From: JADKIH01 sp049363815
GTDB lineage: Bacteria; Bacteroidota; Bacteroidia; AKYH767-A; 2013-40CM-41-45
Direction of reading: 5' to 3'
Assembly: GCA_049363815.1 (NCBI GenBank)
Contig: JBMQEM010000097.1
Coordinates: 1 to 64,000, forward strand
DNA: 64,000 nucleotides
Position 1 is the first letter of the stretch. Each line of letters begins with the position of its first letter. Under the pieces are notes generated by a model that was not told the DNA's origin, ran no database searches, and worked only from the letters and a program-made list of their open reading frames with translations. Below, one piece after another: positions 27,301 through 37,040 of the stretch. A program made the position numbers and the translations under genes.

Positions 27301-28159
27301 AAATCCGGGACAAACATTTTTAACCTGGACGGTATCGGATGGTACTTGTCAGGCTTCACAAACTATTACGATATCGTATAACAATTCCATTTTCTCAATC
27401 GCTGGAAACGATGTTCAGATCTGTGACTTTGGTTCTGCTCAATTGAATGGAAATCTACCTTCAACTTTCACAGGTTACTGGTCAGGTTTTCCTGTTACAT
27501 TCAATGATTCAACGTTGTATAATGCAACAGCCAATGCTAGTGTTTACGGAACTAACGAACTTATCTGGACAATTGTAAACAGTCAGTGTGTCGATACTGA
27601 TACACTATTATTCATTGTCGATGAACCAGTAACTGCAGATGCGGGGCCTTTTGATATCGCTTGTGAAAACAAGGGAGAAGTAGTAGCGGTCTCACCTTTC
27701 GTAGGTTCAGGTCAGTGGAGTGTTTATTTTCTTGATACCAATGCAACAGCAACTTTTGTAGATCCGACAATAGAAAATACAGAAGTCAATAATCTGCATC
27801 TTGGTTTGAATAATCTTGTATGGACAGTTGTCAATGGTGTTTGTACAGCATCTGATACAACTTCACTTTATTATGACATTGCATGTGAACTTGAATTACC
27901 AACCGGTTTTACACCAAATGGTGACACTTATAATGACGGTTATGAAATCAAAGGCATTGAAGGTTATCCTTTAAATGTATTCAGAGTGTTCAACCGTTGG
28001 GGGAATGAAGTTTATACAAAAGAGGACTATAAAAATACTGACTGGAAGGGTCAGAATAACAGCGGAAATGAATTGCCGGAAGCAACTTACTTCGTGATCC
28101 TGGAAATCAAGAACACAGAGATCAAGCTAAGTACTTACGTTGACCTTCGTAAAAATTAA
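24353..28159 (+). CDS. SprB-repeat adhesin with gliding-type C-terminal domain (7 repeats)
   Basis: 1268 aa from the ATG at 24353, which gives a clean signal peptide (MRPFLRRLILIISIAATLGI ... AFA). An N-terminal cysteine-rich domain starts THMAGADISYTCLGG and includes YRDCAG and YCCRNC. An Ig-like region with NHGVIDPNGDSLVYS follows. Seven SprB-type repeats of about 70 aa lie between about 430 and 940 (CxGxxxGxxxxxxxGGxxPYxYxW ... GxYxVTVTDxNGC). Two further beta domains follow, and a gliding-motility C-terminal domain (LPTGFTPNGDTYNDGYEI ... RWGNEVY ... TYFVILEIKN). That tail is the T9SS type B signal. Likely a cell-surface adhesin. It is followed by PorP/SprF- and PorE-like genes and has a longer paralogue at 31266. 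Confidence 0.88.
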   Translation: MRPFLRRLILIISIAATLGILPRKAFATHMAGADISYTCLGGNSYRIELTFYRDCAGSQALSEVYLDFTSASCGQSFQQTLVVEDSSEIAYPCPSQTTKCTDPNSPNPGIKQYIYSQIVNLPAQCNDWIIGWEYCCRNCDITTMVQQTPCVEGSNPGLYIETTLDNLNITCNSSPVFSNIPIAFVCVGQPFTYNHGVIDPNGDSLVYSLVDPLTSDSFHSPIPYLPGFSATNPITSSTGVTIDAVTGDISFTPTQQEVGVLSVLVQEYRNGVLIGSVVRDMEIYITPCTNNIPTATGINGSNSRDTTVCPGTSFCFDIFSDDIDSNQVVTMTWNQGIAGATFTVTGFPFPTGEFCWTAPSVNVSTLPYTFTVTVTDNACPSNGYQTYSFNIYVNTPIQSVSTTDISCNGAADGTATALTTSPTGNYSFLWTPGGQTTQTITGLSAGNYSVSVIDSVSGCSASATTTIVDPPVITDSIFSTGTPCTGNGFAVVFASGGTGALTYSWNTVPPTLNDTVSGLSAGTYFVTITDANGCSVTDSVDVATGPSSVVVTVDTVATLNCFTDTTGFASVSATGGTPGYTYVWNTVPVQTGPLATNLSPGIYTVTVTDSVGCSSTQNANVSSPPAIVLTGTSTPAGCNLADGSATVSVSGGVPGYSYTWDTLSVTTPTLNNVPAGIYTVTVLDTNNCISSLDVAVSNTTIPPPAVNIDQIIACNGNSNATVIIVPQGGTSPFTFTWDGSASNDTITNLGAGTYIAGVTDSAGCSSFTTIVITEPAVLGVNLLSSTASCFGENNGRAIVSPAGGTGPYTYSWSPVGGNDSIAQNLPPDTYVVTVTDTNGCTATTSTVITENTQINILVVSTVNATCHGSNDGSIDLTTTGSNPLSFNWNQGEAFTEDLTNIDAGPYTVVVTDGAGCTSSLTISVSQPPAIPVDAGVSTSICNDADSYQLDANLAPGTTGVWSTSTGGVTFSSSTDPDAMVFNLNPGQTFLTWTVSDGTCQASQTITISYNNSIFSIAGNDVQICDFGSAQLNGNLPSTFTGYWSGFPVTFNDSTLYNATANASVYGTNELIWTIVNSQCVDTDTLLFIVDEPVTADAGPFDIACENKGEVVAVSPFVGSGQWSVYFLDTNATATFVDPTIENTEVNNLHLGLNNLVWTVVNGVCTASDTTSLYYDIACELELPTGFTPNGDTYNDGYEIKGIEGYPLNVFRVFNRWGNEVYTKEDYKNTDWKGQNNSGNELPEATYFVILEIKNTEIKLSTYVDLRKN

Positions 28160-28192
28160 TCTATAAAATTGAAGCCACAAAAAATCTATAAT

Positions 28193-29122
28193 ATGAAGAG
28201 GATTTACATTTCAGCTTTGCTGATGTTTTTTAGTGTAGCCGGCTATTGTCAGCAGGACATTTTAGTTAGCCAGTACATGTTCAATCATTTACTTTTGAAC
28301 CCTGCCTACGCAGGAAGTAAGGACTATATGATGGCAACCTTACTTTACCGTAAGCAATGGGTCGATTTCAAAGGTGCACCAACTACACAGGTGGCTTCTT
28401 TGCATGGACCGGTAGGTTTAACAAAATTCGGTTGGGGAGCATCTATCAGTCATGATAAGATCGGAGTTACTGACCGTACAGATGCCTACCTTAATGCTGC
28501 ATATCATCTTCCGGTTGGACCGAAGATGAAATTGAGTCTTGGCTTAAGAGCAGGGGGTGGATATTATAGTTATAAAAACAGTGATCTCATCTATTGGGAT
28601 TCTAACGATCCGCTTTTTGCAGGAGATAAAACAAGTAAGTTTATTCCGAATTTAGGAGCCGGAGCATATTTGTATACAGACAAGTTTTATGCTGGCGTTT
28701 CTGTTCCGAATGTCATTTCTTATGATACCACGAAAGTACTTAGTTTAAATATGAGTGGAAATGTTGTTCCTAATCAGGTGCGCCATTATTTTGCTACTGC
28801 AGGTGTTGCAATAGAAGTGAATCCGGATGTGGTGATCAAGCCAAGTGTGCTTGTGAAATATGTTCAGAATGCTCCTGTTGAAGCCGACTTTAATGTGAAT
28901 TTTTTACTTGCACAGGTTCTTTGGGTAGGAGGTAGCTATCGTACGGGAGACAGTTTTGTTGCATTGCTTGAATTGCAATTGACAAAGAAATTCAGATTAG
29001 GATATAGCTATGATTTTACCACAACTGATATGAAAAACTATTCATCAGGCTCGCATGAGATCATGATCGGTTATGATTTCGGATATGATATCATGAAAGT
29101 TAAAACACCACGCTACTTCTAA
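28193..29122 (+). CDS. PorP/SprF family outer-membrane protein
   Basis: 309 aa from ATG 28193, with signal peptide MKRIYISALLMFFSVAGYCQ. The mature start QQDILVSQYMFNHLLLNPAYAGSKD is the PorP/SprF hallmark. FKGAPTTQVASLHGPV and a series of amphipathic strands follow, ending in an aromatic strand (IMIGYDFGYDI). Family members form an outer-membrane barrel that anchors or assists export of a cognate SprB-like type B cargo. Here it sits 33 bp after such a cargo gene and upstream of a PorE-like gene, the classical arrangement. An upstream in-frame TTG at 28169 is unlikely to be the start. Confidence 0.92.
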   Translation: MKRIYISALLMFFSVAGYCQQDILVSQYMFNHLLLNPAYAGSKDYMMATLLYRKQWVDFKGAPTTQVASLHGPVGLTKFGWGASISHDKIGVTDRTDAYLNAAYHLPVGPKMKLSLGLRAGGGYYSYKNSDLIYWDSNDPLFAGDKTSKFIPNLGAGAYLYTDKFYAGVSVPNVISYDTTKVLSLNMSGNVVPNQVRHYFATAGVAIEVNPDVVIKPSVLVKYVQNAPVEADFNVNFLLAQVLWVGGSYRTGDSFVALLELQLTKKFRLGYSYDFTTTDMKNYSSGSHEIMIGYDFGYDIMKVKTPRYF

Positions 29123-29174
29123 TTATTTGTAATATCACACATTGCATTAACAAAGCTTGTAAAAACACCATCGA

Positions 29175-31073
29175 ATGAATAAAAAATTATTGTCTGTTGC
29201 TCTCCTGGCTGCTGCTTTTCTTTTAACCGGCTGCGCAAGTTATCATCTTAGACAGGGAAATCGTCTTTATAAAGACCTTGCTTATAGCATGGCCATTGAA
29301 GAATATCAAAAAGGCCTTAGCAAAAAAGAGAATGCAGCAGCACGGATCAATCTTGCTGAAAGCTACAGGAAGATGAACAATCTTCAGAAAGCAGAAGAAG
29401 AGTATGCCAAGGTGGTTTTACTCCCGGAAGCTGAACCGATCCATAAATTGCGTTATGGCCAGCTTCTTATGAGAAGCGGAAAATATGTTGTAGCCCGTTC
29501 ATATTTTGAATTGTATCTGCAGGCAAATCCAAACGACCAGGCAGTTGCGAAATTGAAGTCAAGCTGTGACAGTATAGAGATCTGGCAAAAAGATTCTGCT
29601 AAATACACGATACAATCATCTTCCCTGAATTCAGGGCAAAGTAATTTCAGTCCGGTATGGTACAAGGATGGTATTGCATTCACCAGCGACAGAAATTCAA
29701 AAGCAAAGAATTATGCCTGGACCGGTCGCCCGTTTCTTGAAATGTATTATTCAAAAGGAAATCTGGAAAGCGGTTTTGCAAATCCAACTCCTATAGGTGA
29801 GATCAATGGTGTTTATCATGATGGTCCTGCTACTTTCAGTTCAAAAGGTGATACAATGTATTTCACAAGAAATAACTATGTGAAAAAGAAAGTAGAGAAA
29901 TCTTCAGAAGATGTTGTTGATCTTAAGATCTTCAGAGTTGTTAAGAAAGATACTTCATGGACTGGACTTTCGGAATTTGAATACAATAGCAAAGAATACA
30001 GTACTGGCCATCCGGCTTTGAATGCTGATGGATCTAAAATGTACTTCGTCAGTGATATGCCAGGAGGGTTAGGTGGAACTGATATTTATGTTGTTGAAAG
30101 AATGAACAATGCTTGGAGTAAACCTGTAAATCTGGGACCAAATATCAATACACCTTATAATGAAATGTTCCCGATGATCTGGAAAGATTCAATTCTTTAT
30201 TTCAGTTCTGAAGGCCATTATAATATGGGTGGACTGGATATTTTCTATAGTGGGAAAGATCAGAATTCCTGGAAGGAAGCCCGCAATATGGGTTATCCGC
30301 TTAATACCAGTTTCGATGATTTTGGAGTTGCTTTAAATGACAGCGGCACTGCCGGAATCTTGTCTAGTAACAGGAATGCAAAGAATACCATGCAGGATAA
30401 CCTGTACACTTTTACAATCAACGATCTCCGCTTCTCGCTTGAAGGAATTGCAGTGGATAAAACCACACAGGAACCGGTTGCAGGTGTAACAGTTGAATTG
30501 ACAAATACAATTACCAACAAAAAGGAAAGTGTGATCACAGGACCTGACGGGAAATTCTATTTCAAATTGAATCCTGAAACTTCATATAATGTTGTTGGAA
30601 CTAAAGACGGATACTTCACAAATACTGAACCAGTGACCACTGTTGGAAAGATCAGAAGTGAGAATATGTTTGTGAAGTTAAAACTGGAACTGGAACGAAT
30701 CATTGTGGACAAACCTATCGTTTTGAAAAATATCTATTACGATCTTGATAAATGGGATATCCGACCGGATGCTGCTTTGGAACTCAATAACCTTGTCCAG
30801 ATCATGGAAGAGAATCCGGCTATCAGTATTGAATTAGGATCTCACACAGATTCGCGTGCAGATGATAAATACAACGATGTTCTTTCACAGAAACGTGCGG
30901 AGGCGGCTGTCAGCTACATCGTTTCTAAAGGTGTAAGTCAGTCAAGGATCACTGCAAAAGGTTATGGTGAAACTCAATTGGTGAACCGCTGTTCTAATAA
31001 TATCGCATGCTCTGAAGAAGAACATCAGGCAAACAGAAGAACGGAGTTCAAAGTGGTTTCAATTGCGAAATAA
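29175..31073 (+). CDS. PorE-like OmpA-family lipoprotein
   Basis: 632 aa. The lipoprotein signal has lipobox LLTGC (Cys20). TPR-like helices span about 25-130. A PD40/WD40-type propeller spans about 140-405 (FSPVWYKDGIAFTSDRNS, GHPALNADGSKMYFVSDMPGG). A carboxypeptidase-regulatory-like beta domain spans about 415-500. The OmpA C-terminal domain spans about 515-632 (IYYDLDKWDIRP, then SHTDSRADDKYN, QKRAEA), with the Asp/Arg that bind peptidoglycan diaminopimelate. This architecture is that of T9SS PorE, but many paralogues exist next to PorP/SprF genes, so this may be an accessory copy. It would link the outer-membrane apparatus to peptidoglycan. Ends before a strong terminator. Confidence 0.88.
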   Translation: MNKKLLSVALLAAAFLLTGCASYHLRQGNRLYKDLAYSMAIEEYQKGLSKKENAAARINLAESYRKMNNLQKAEEEYAKVVLLPEAEPIHKLRYGQLLMRSGKYVVARSYFELYLQANPNDQAVAKLKSSCDSIEIWQKDSAKYTIQSSSLNSGQSNFSPVWYKDGIAFTSDRNSKAKNYAWTGRPFLEMYYSKGNLESGFANPTPIGEINGVYHDGPATFSSKGDTMYFTRNNYVKKKVEKSSEDVVDLKIFRVVKKDTSWTGLSEFEYNSKEYSTGHPALNADGSKMYFVSDMPGGLGGTDIYVVERMNNAWSKPVNLGPNINTPYNEMFPMIWKDSILYFSSEGHYNMGGLDIFYSGKDQNSWKEARNMGYPLNTSFDDFGVALNDSGTAGILSSNRNAKNTMQDNLYTFTINDLRFSLEGIAVDKTTQEPVAGVTVELTNTITNKKESVITGPDGKFYFKLNPETSYNVVGTKDGYFTNTEPVTTVGKIRSENMFVKLKLELERIIVDKPIVLKNIYYDLDKWDIRPDAALELNNLVQIMEENPAISIELGSHTDSRADDKYNDVLSQKRAEAAVSYIVSKGVSQSRITAKGYGETQLVNRCSNNIACSEEEHQANRRTEFKVVSIAK

Positions 31074-31091
31074 AATCATAAATAAGTTGAG

Positions 31092-31121
31092 AAAAAGACC
31101 GGTCTATCCGGTCTTTTTTTT
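31092..31121 (+). terminator. Terminator after the PorE-like gene
   Basis: AAAAAGACCGG pairs with CCGGTCTTTTT around loop TCTAT, followed by more T. Closes the 24353-31073 transcription unit. Confidence 0.85.
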
Positions 31122-31265
31122 GCCCAAAAGTGTCTGGTTTTAGAGAGAAAAATGTTGAAAAGTGTGTTTAAATGATTAATGTGTCAGGGGATAGGAGAGC
31201 CTTAAGTTTTATGAACTTTCCAACTTATTATAAATGGACAGTTCTGTCTTTTAACACACAAATTC

Positions 31266-34200
31266 ATGATTCAAAAAACTACATTTTACGGACGCATTCT
31301 TTCCCGGTTGATCTTTATCGTTGTCGTCTTGTTTGCTACATTTTCTTCTTTTCAAGCTTCTGCTACGCATTCGTCCGGTGCCGATCTTCAGTATACATGG
31401 GTCAGTGGAAATACATTTAAAGTTACTGTGTCATTCTACAGAGATTGTGAAGGTGTTGCTGCACCGGCAACAATTACATTGAATGCTAAGTCTACATCTT
31501 GTTCGAGAAATCAGAACTATACATTGAATTTAGATGCCGGAACCGGACAGGAAATCACATTTCCATGCCGGACGGTAATTACAAAATGTACAAGCTCCGG
31601 TTCAGCAAACGCCGGGTATCAGCGTTATGTATATTCAAACAACATAACCTTACCCCAGCAATGTACGGACTGGGTCATGAGCTTTTTTGTGTGTTGCCGA
31701 AACTGCGCGATTACTACTTTGAATAACCCATGTTCTGACAATATGTATATCGAAGCAACATTGAACAATGTGGTTGCTCCAAGAAATAATTCAGCTCAAT
31801 TCACTAACATTCCTGTTGCATTGATTTGTGTGAACCAGAGCTTCACATACAATCATGGTGTGTTTGATCCTGATGGTGATTCTTTGGTTTATTCATTCAT
31901 TACACCGAAAACCTTCAATACTTCTACCAATACAGTTGGATCCGTAACTTTCAATCCGGGATTTTCAAGTACCAGTCCACTCACTTCAAGTCCTGCCGTT
32001 ACTCTGGATGGAACAAACGGAGATATAACCATGTTCCCTACTGTAAATGGCGAAATAGGTGTTTGTGCAATCATGGTGAGGGAATATCGCAACGGAGTAT
32101 TGATCGGAAGTGCGATCCGTGATATGCAGTTTCTGACAAGGATCTGTAACCCGAATTTTCTTCCTACTTCAACAGGGATCAACGGAACAGGAACTTTTGA
32201 AGCAACAGTCTGTCCGGGTTCAACAATCAACTTCACAGTAAGTTCTGCTGATCCCAATGCAGCAGATACAGTAGTAATGTCATGGAACAATTCAATTTCT
32301 ACTGCAACTTTTAATACTGTAGGGGCTAAGTTGCCGGTAGGTACTTTCAACTGGACTCCAACACTAGCTGATGCACGCGCTCAACCTTATACATTCATCG
32401 TCATCGTTCGGGATAATGCTTGTCCTTATGCTGGGTCACAAACTTATTCATTCATCATAAATGTGCCTGTCATTACAGCTTCTGTTTCAAGTCCGACTTT
32501 CTCAGGTTTCAATGTCGCATGTAATGGAGCATCAACCGGAGCAATTACAGCTACTGGCGGCGGTGGTACGACTCCATATACCTATTTGTGGAATCCTTCA
32601 GGACAAACAACTCAGACTGCTACCGGTCTTGCGGCCAATACTTACTCTGTTACTGTTTCAGATGCAAACGGCTGCACCAAATCTGCATCAACTACTTTAA
32701 CCCAACCTCCGACATCAGTCTCTGCATCCATTTCAGGTTCGACAAATGTTACCTGCTTTGGTGCGTCAAATGGTACTGCTACTGCAACATCAACAGGTGG
32801 AGTTTCTCCTTATACTTACTCATGGTCACCAAGCGGACAAACAACTGCTACTGCCAGCGGATTAGGTCCGGTAAATTATACTGTCACTGCAACAGACGTG
32901 AATGGTTGTACCAGCCAGCAATCTGTGTTGATCTCACAACCGACTGCTTTAGGTGCTGTCGTTTCTCAATTCGATAATGTGACTTGCCGAAATAATGCCA
33001 ATGGAAGTATGACGATTGTACCATCAGGTGGTACTGGTCCATATACTCATCATTGGTCGAATGGTGATACAACTGCAGCGATCACAAACCTTGGACCCGG
33101 CAATTATACTGATACGATCCGTGATGCTAATAATTGTGTGTTTCTGATCAGTCAGACAATAACTGAACCTCCGATTGTTCTTGGAATTCCTGCATCTTCT
33201 GTTACAACATCAAATGTAAATTGTTTTGGTGGTGCCGATGGTACTGCTTCTGTAAATCCTGCCGGTGGAACTTTGCCGTATGCTATTACATGGTCCAATG
33301 GTGACACAGGAACTGTTGCCGATTCATTGATCGCCGGTAATTATCAGGTTACAATCGTCGATGGAAATAATTGTTCGTTTGATTCAACTATTACCATCAC
33401 TGCTCCAAGTGCACTTTCTTCTTCATTTGTTAACTATGCAACAACTCCTGGTGGTACTGATATCGCATGCTTCGGGCAAACAACAGGACAAGCAAAAGTT
33501 ACGGTTACCGGAGGAACTTTTCCTTATACCTATTCCTGGTCCAATGGAGCAACAGTTGATTCAATCATAAATGTTGGAGCAGGGATCTATAACGTTACTG
33601 TTACTGATGACAATGGTTGTACTCAGATCATGACTGACACCATTACTGAGCCTGCTGTTTTAGGAAACGTTCTTAATGTCCGTCATGTCGCTTGTAAAGG
33701 CGAGTCAAGTGGATATATCATTGCAAATGTTGCAGGTGGATCACCGGCTTATTCTTATGCCTGGACACCAAACATCAGCAGTAATGACAGCGCCTATTTG
33801 ATTCCCGCAGGATTTTATTCTTTGACAACAACAGATCTGAATGGATGTACCAGAATCGACACGCTTACCATCACTGAGCCCGATACACTTGTTCCACTTA
33901 TCCTGCCATCAACATTCATTGGTGCAGTTAACCTCCGTTGTTATGGAGATTCCAGTGGATCTGCAACTGTAACGGTCTTCGGAGGAACACCACCGTTCAC
34001 TTACCAGTGGTCAACCGGTGCAACAACTGTTGGTATTACCGATCTGATTGCTGATAAAGTTACTGTCCGTGTAGAAGATTTTAATGGTTGTTCAATTGAA
34101 AAAGACACCACACTAACACAACCACCACCATTCCAGCATTTGTCTGATATCGAGGACCCGCTTTGTTTTGGTGATTCATCCGGGTATATCAAAATAAACT

Positions 34201-36980
34201 TGTCAGGCAGTACTCCGCCATATACATATGCGTGGAATACCGGGCAAACAACAGATTCAATTGGTGGTCTGACTTCCGGATCATTTTATGTAATTGTAGA
34301 AGATGTAAATAATTGCCAGGACAGTCTGAATTTCACGATGGCTAATCCTGATTCAATCATTGTGCCTGCAATAGTTTCAGATTATCAGGGTTATAATATC
34401 AGTTGCAACGGTGGAACTAACGGAAGTATTGAGGTCTTCCCGTTTGGAGGAGACAATAACTTCACCTATACATGGTCGAGTTCGCAGACAACAGACAGTA
34501 TTACCGGTCTAAGTGCTGGTACATATGATCTGACCATTCTTGATGGTCGTGGTTGCAGAAAGGATACAAGTATCGTAATGACTGAACCTCTTCCTCTGAA
34601 TTTAACTTTATTGCCGGATACATTTGTAGGTGGTACAAACGTCAGATGCTTTGGTTACAATGATGGTGGAGTTCATTCAACTGTGATCGGTGGAGTTTCA
34701 CCATACGAATATTTATGGTCGAATGGTGATGTAGCTGATTCTGCTGTCGGACTATCGACCGGAACTTATATGTTGACAGTAACTGACAGTAACGGATGTA
34801 TCATTCAGGATTCAGTGGATATTATCGAACCGGATTCAATTGCACTTGCTGCCATCGTTCCTGATTTCAACGGATTTAATATTCCTTGTTTTGGTGACAC
34901 TTCTGCCTGTATCACATTAAATATGATCGGTGGAAATTCTCCATTTACTTTTGTCTGGGATGGGGTCGATACCCTTACCGTTCCAACGAGATGCGATCTT
35001 GGTGCTGATACACTCAATATAATGATCCTCGATGGTAATGGATGTTCACTTGATACATTCTTTATAATTTCAGGCCCGCCTCCAATCGGTTTCAATTCTG
35101 TTCTCTCAGGATTTGGCAGTTACAATATAGATTGCTTCGGGACGAATACCGGATCGATCGATGTTACAATGACAGGTGGAGTAAGTCCTTACAATTATTT
35201 ATGGACAACTAGTGATACATCTGAAGATCTTACCAGCATTGGTGCCGGAAGTTATCAGGTCAATGTTATGGATGCAAATGGCTGTATCGATTCAGCTTCT
35301 TTTACACTTACCGAACCTGCAGAACTGAGTGCAACTGTTTCCAGTACACCTACGACCTGTGGTCTTGATAATGGAACAGCAACTGCCATTCCTACCGGAG
35401 GTGTTTTACCGTATACTTACGCCTGGACAGGCTCACAAACAACATCGACTGCAACCAATTTGCCGGCGCAATTGTATTTCATTACTGTTACAGATAGTTT
35501 AGGTTGTATTTTCAGCGATGTTGTCAGTGTTACAGCAAGTTCTCAGGCTGTAGTGTCTGTAAACTCTTTTGTAAATAATACCTGCTTCGGTACCAGTGAA
35601 GGCTCTGCTACAGCAACTTTAACAGGTGGCGTTGCACCGTTTTCCTATTTATGGTCGAACGGCGATACAACTTTTACAACCGATAGTCTTGCTGCAGGAA
35701 GTTATACTATTCAGGTCACTGATTCGAATAATTGCATTTCTACAGGAAGCGTTACGATCACCGAACCAAATGCATTCAGTTTTACATACAGTGTCAATAA
35801 TGCATTTTGTAACGGTGCAAATAATGGATCAGTCACTGTAGCAGTTACCGGTGGAACAGGTTCATACCAGTTTAACTGGTCGAATGGTGATCTTGGTACT
35901 TTTGCTGACAGTTTACCTGGAGGGTATGTAAGTGTTCAGGTTACCGATAGCGTAGGTTGTACATTGATTGATTCTGTAAATATTATTCAGGGAACTTCAA
36001 TCAGTTCAACAATTGCTGCATCAAATGACGTTTCCTGTTTCGGCGGAAATAATGGTTCGGCATCTGTCAACGCTGCAACCGGTGGAATAGGGCCTTTGAC
36101 TTATACCTGGTCAAATGGTGATACTGGTTTATCAACAAATAACCTTGTCGCCGGTGTTTATACAATGGATATCGTTGATTCGGTAAATTGTTCTCTGACG
36201 TTGACTATCACGATCAATGAACCTCTTCAGCTTGCTCTCAATCTTGCGTCAACAAATGTGACCTGCTTTGGCGATAACAATGGTATAGCCGATGCACAGG
36301 TTGCTGGTGGTACCGGAACTTACACATATGCATGGACTCCGAATATTTCAACTGCTGCCACACTTACTAGCTTGAGTCCCGGAACTTATTCTGTGGTGAT
36401 CACTGATCAGAATTTGTGTACAACCAATTCATCTGTTACGATCACAGAACCAAATCAGATCGTTTCAGATGCAGGCCAGGATATCGGTGATTGTGAAGAA
36501 TCATTTATACTAAATGCTACATTAAATTCTCCTTACAATGGTCTGTGGTCAGTTGTAACCGGTACTGCAAACTTCTCGGATGCGACATCGCCTTTAACTA
36601 CTGTTTCAGGACTTACATTGGGTGATAACCTTCTTTTATGGACAGTCACAGACGGAACTTGTTTCGGTTCCGATACTTTATTGGTAAGGAGAAATACAGA
36701 TGCAGAATGTGAACTGGAAATTCCAACAGGTGTAACACCTAATGATGATGGAAAAAATGATGCATTGGTAGTTCATGGAATTGAAAGATATCCGGATAAC
36801 ATCCTGACCATCTATAACCGTTGGGGAAATCTTGTTTACCAGAAAGAAAATTATGCTAACGAATGGGTAGGGCAAAATGATTCTAACGAATTACTACCGG
36901 AAGGAACTTACTTTATAGTTCTTGTCATAAAAAATACTACTATCCAGATGACATCGTATATCGATCTTCGCAGACAGTAG
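31266..36980 (+). CDS. Giant SprB-repeat adhesin with gliding-type C-terminal domain (17 repeats)
   Basis: 1904 aa, starting at ATG 31266 with a long signal peptide (IFIVVVLFATFSSFQASA). The N-terminal domain (THSSGADLQYTWVSG, FYRDCEG, VCCRNC, NHGVFDPDGDSLVYS) is clearly homologous to that of the 24353 protein. From about residue 415 to 1735 I count 17 SprB-type repeats of 65-75 aa (CFGxxxGxxxxxxxGGxxPYxYxWSNG ... AGxYxVTVTDxNGC ... ITEP). One more beta domain follows, then the gliding-motility C-terminal domain (EIPTGVTPNDDGKNDALVV, YNRWGNLVYQ). It should be exported by the T9SS as a type B cargo and decorate the surface. It lies 192 bp after the porE-like gene and has its own terminator. 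Confidence 0.9.
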   Translation: MIQKTTFYGRILSRLIFIVVVLFATFSSFQASATHSSGADLQYTWVSGNTFKVTVSFYRDCEGVAAPATITLNAKSTSCSRNQNYTLNLDAGTGQEITFPCRTVITKCTSSGSANAGYQRYVYSNNITLPQQCTDWVMSFFVCCRNCAITTLNNPCSDNMYIEATLNNVVAPRNNSAQFTNIPVALICVNQSFTYNHGVFDPDGDSLVYSFITPKTFNTSTNTVGSVTFNPGFSSTSPLTSSPAVTLDGTNGDITMFPTVNGEIGVCAIMVREYRNGVLIGSAIRDMQFLTRICNPNFLPTSTGINGTGTFEATVCPGSTINFTVSSADPNAADTVVMSWNNSISTATFNTVGAKLPVGTFNWTPTLADARAQPYTFIVIVRDNACPYAGSQTYSFIINVPVITASVSSPTFSGFNVACNGASTGAITATGGGGTTPYTYLWNPSGQTTQTATGLAANTYSVTVSDANGCTKSASTTLTQPPTSVSASISGSTNVTCFGASNGTATATSTGGVSPYTYSWSPSGQTTATASGLGPVNYTVTATDVNGCTSQQSVLISQPTALGAVVSQFDNVTCRNNANGSMTIVPSGGTGPYTHHWSNGDTTAAITNLGPGNYTDTIRDANNCVFLISQTITEPPIVLGIPASSVTTSNVNCFGGADGTASVNPAGGTLPYAITWSNGDTGTVADSLIAGNYQVTIVDGNNCSFDSTITITAPSALSSSFVNYATTPGGTDIACFGQTTGQAKVTVTGGTFPYTYSWSNGATVDSIINVGAGIYNVTVTDDNGCTQIMTDTITEPAVLGNVLNVRHVACKGESSGYIIANVAGGSPAYSYAWTPNISSNDSAYLIPAGFYSLTTTDLNGCTRIDTLTITEPDTLVPLILPSTFIGAVNLRCYGDSSGSATVTVFGGTPPFTYQWSTGATTVGITDLIADKVTVRVEDFNGCSIEKDTTLTQPPPFQHLSDIEDPLCFGDSSGYIKINLSGSTPPYTYAWNTGQTTDSIGGLTSGSFYVIVEDVNNCQDSLNFTMANPDSIIVPAIVSDYQGYNISCNGGTNGSIEVFPFGGDNNFTYTWSSSQTTDSITGLSAGTYDLTILDGRGCRKDTSIVMTEPLPLNLTLLPDTFVGGTNVRCFGYNDGGVHSTVIGGVSPYEYLWSNGDVADSAVGLSTGTYMLTVTDSNGCIIQDSVDIIEPDSIALAAIVPDFNGFNIPCFGDTSACITLNMIGGNSPFTFVWDGVDTLTVPTRCDLGADTLNIMILDGNGCSLDTFFIISGPPPIGFNSVLSGFGSYNIDCFGTNTGSIDVTMTGGVSPYNYLWTTSDTSEDLTSIGAGSYQVNVMDANGCIDSASFTLTEPAELSATVSSTPTTCGLDNGTATAIPTGGVLPYTYAWTGSQTTSTATNLPAQLYFITVTDSLGCIFSDVVSVTASSQAVVSVNSFVNNTCFGTSEGSATATLTGGVAPFSYLWSNGDTTFTTDSLAAGSYTIQVTDSNNCISTGSVTITEPNAFSFTYSVNNAFCNGANNGSVTVAVTGGTGSYQFNWSNGDLGTFADSLPGGYVSVQVTDSVGCTLIDSVNIIQGTSISSTIAASNDVSCFGGNNGSASVNAATGGIGPLTYTWSNGDTGLSTNNLVAGVYTMDIVDSVNCSLTLTITINEPLQLALNLASTNVTCFGDNNGIADAQVAGGTGTYTYAWTPNISTAATLTSLSPGTYSVVITDQNLCTTNSSVTITEPNQIVSDAGQDIGDCEESFILNATLNSPYNGLWSVVTGTANFSDATSPLTTVSGLTLGDNLLLWTVTDGTCFGSDTLLVRRNTDAECELEIPTGVTPNDDGKNDALVVHGIERYPDNILTIYNRWGNLVYQKENYANEWVGQNDSNELLPEGTYFIVLVIKNTTIQMTSYIDLRRQ

Positions 36981-37002
36981 AATAGCAAAGTCTAAAAAAA
37001 AT

Positions 37003-37032
37003 CCCGGTTCAGATGAGCCGGGCTTTTTTTTC
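37003..37032. terminator. Bidirectional terminator
   Basis: CCCGGTTC pairs with GAGCCGGG (one G-T wobble) around AGAT. A-run before and T-run after, so it can serve both the plus-strand adhesin and the convergent minus-strand gene ending at 37041. Confidence 0.85.
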
Positions 37033-37040
37033 TTTTTTTA

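Noticed and set aside
31889..32350. 153-codon minus-strand frame inside the giant adhesin
   Set aside because: Antisense shadow of the repeat-rich gene. No start context or recognisable product.
32588..32977. 129-codon plus-strand frame inside the giant adhesin
   Set aside because: Out-of-frame reading of SprB repeats; Cys/Ser-rich nonsense.
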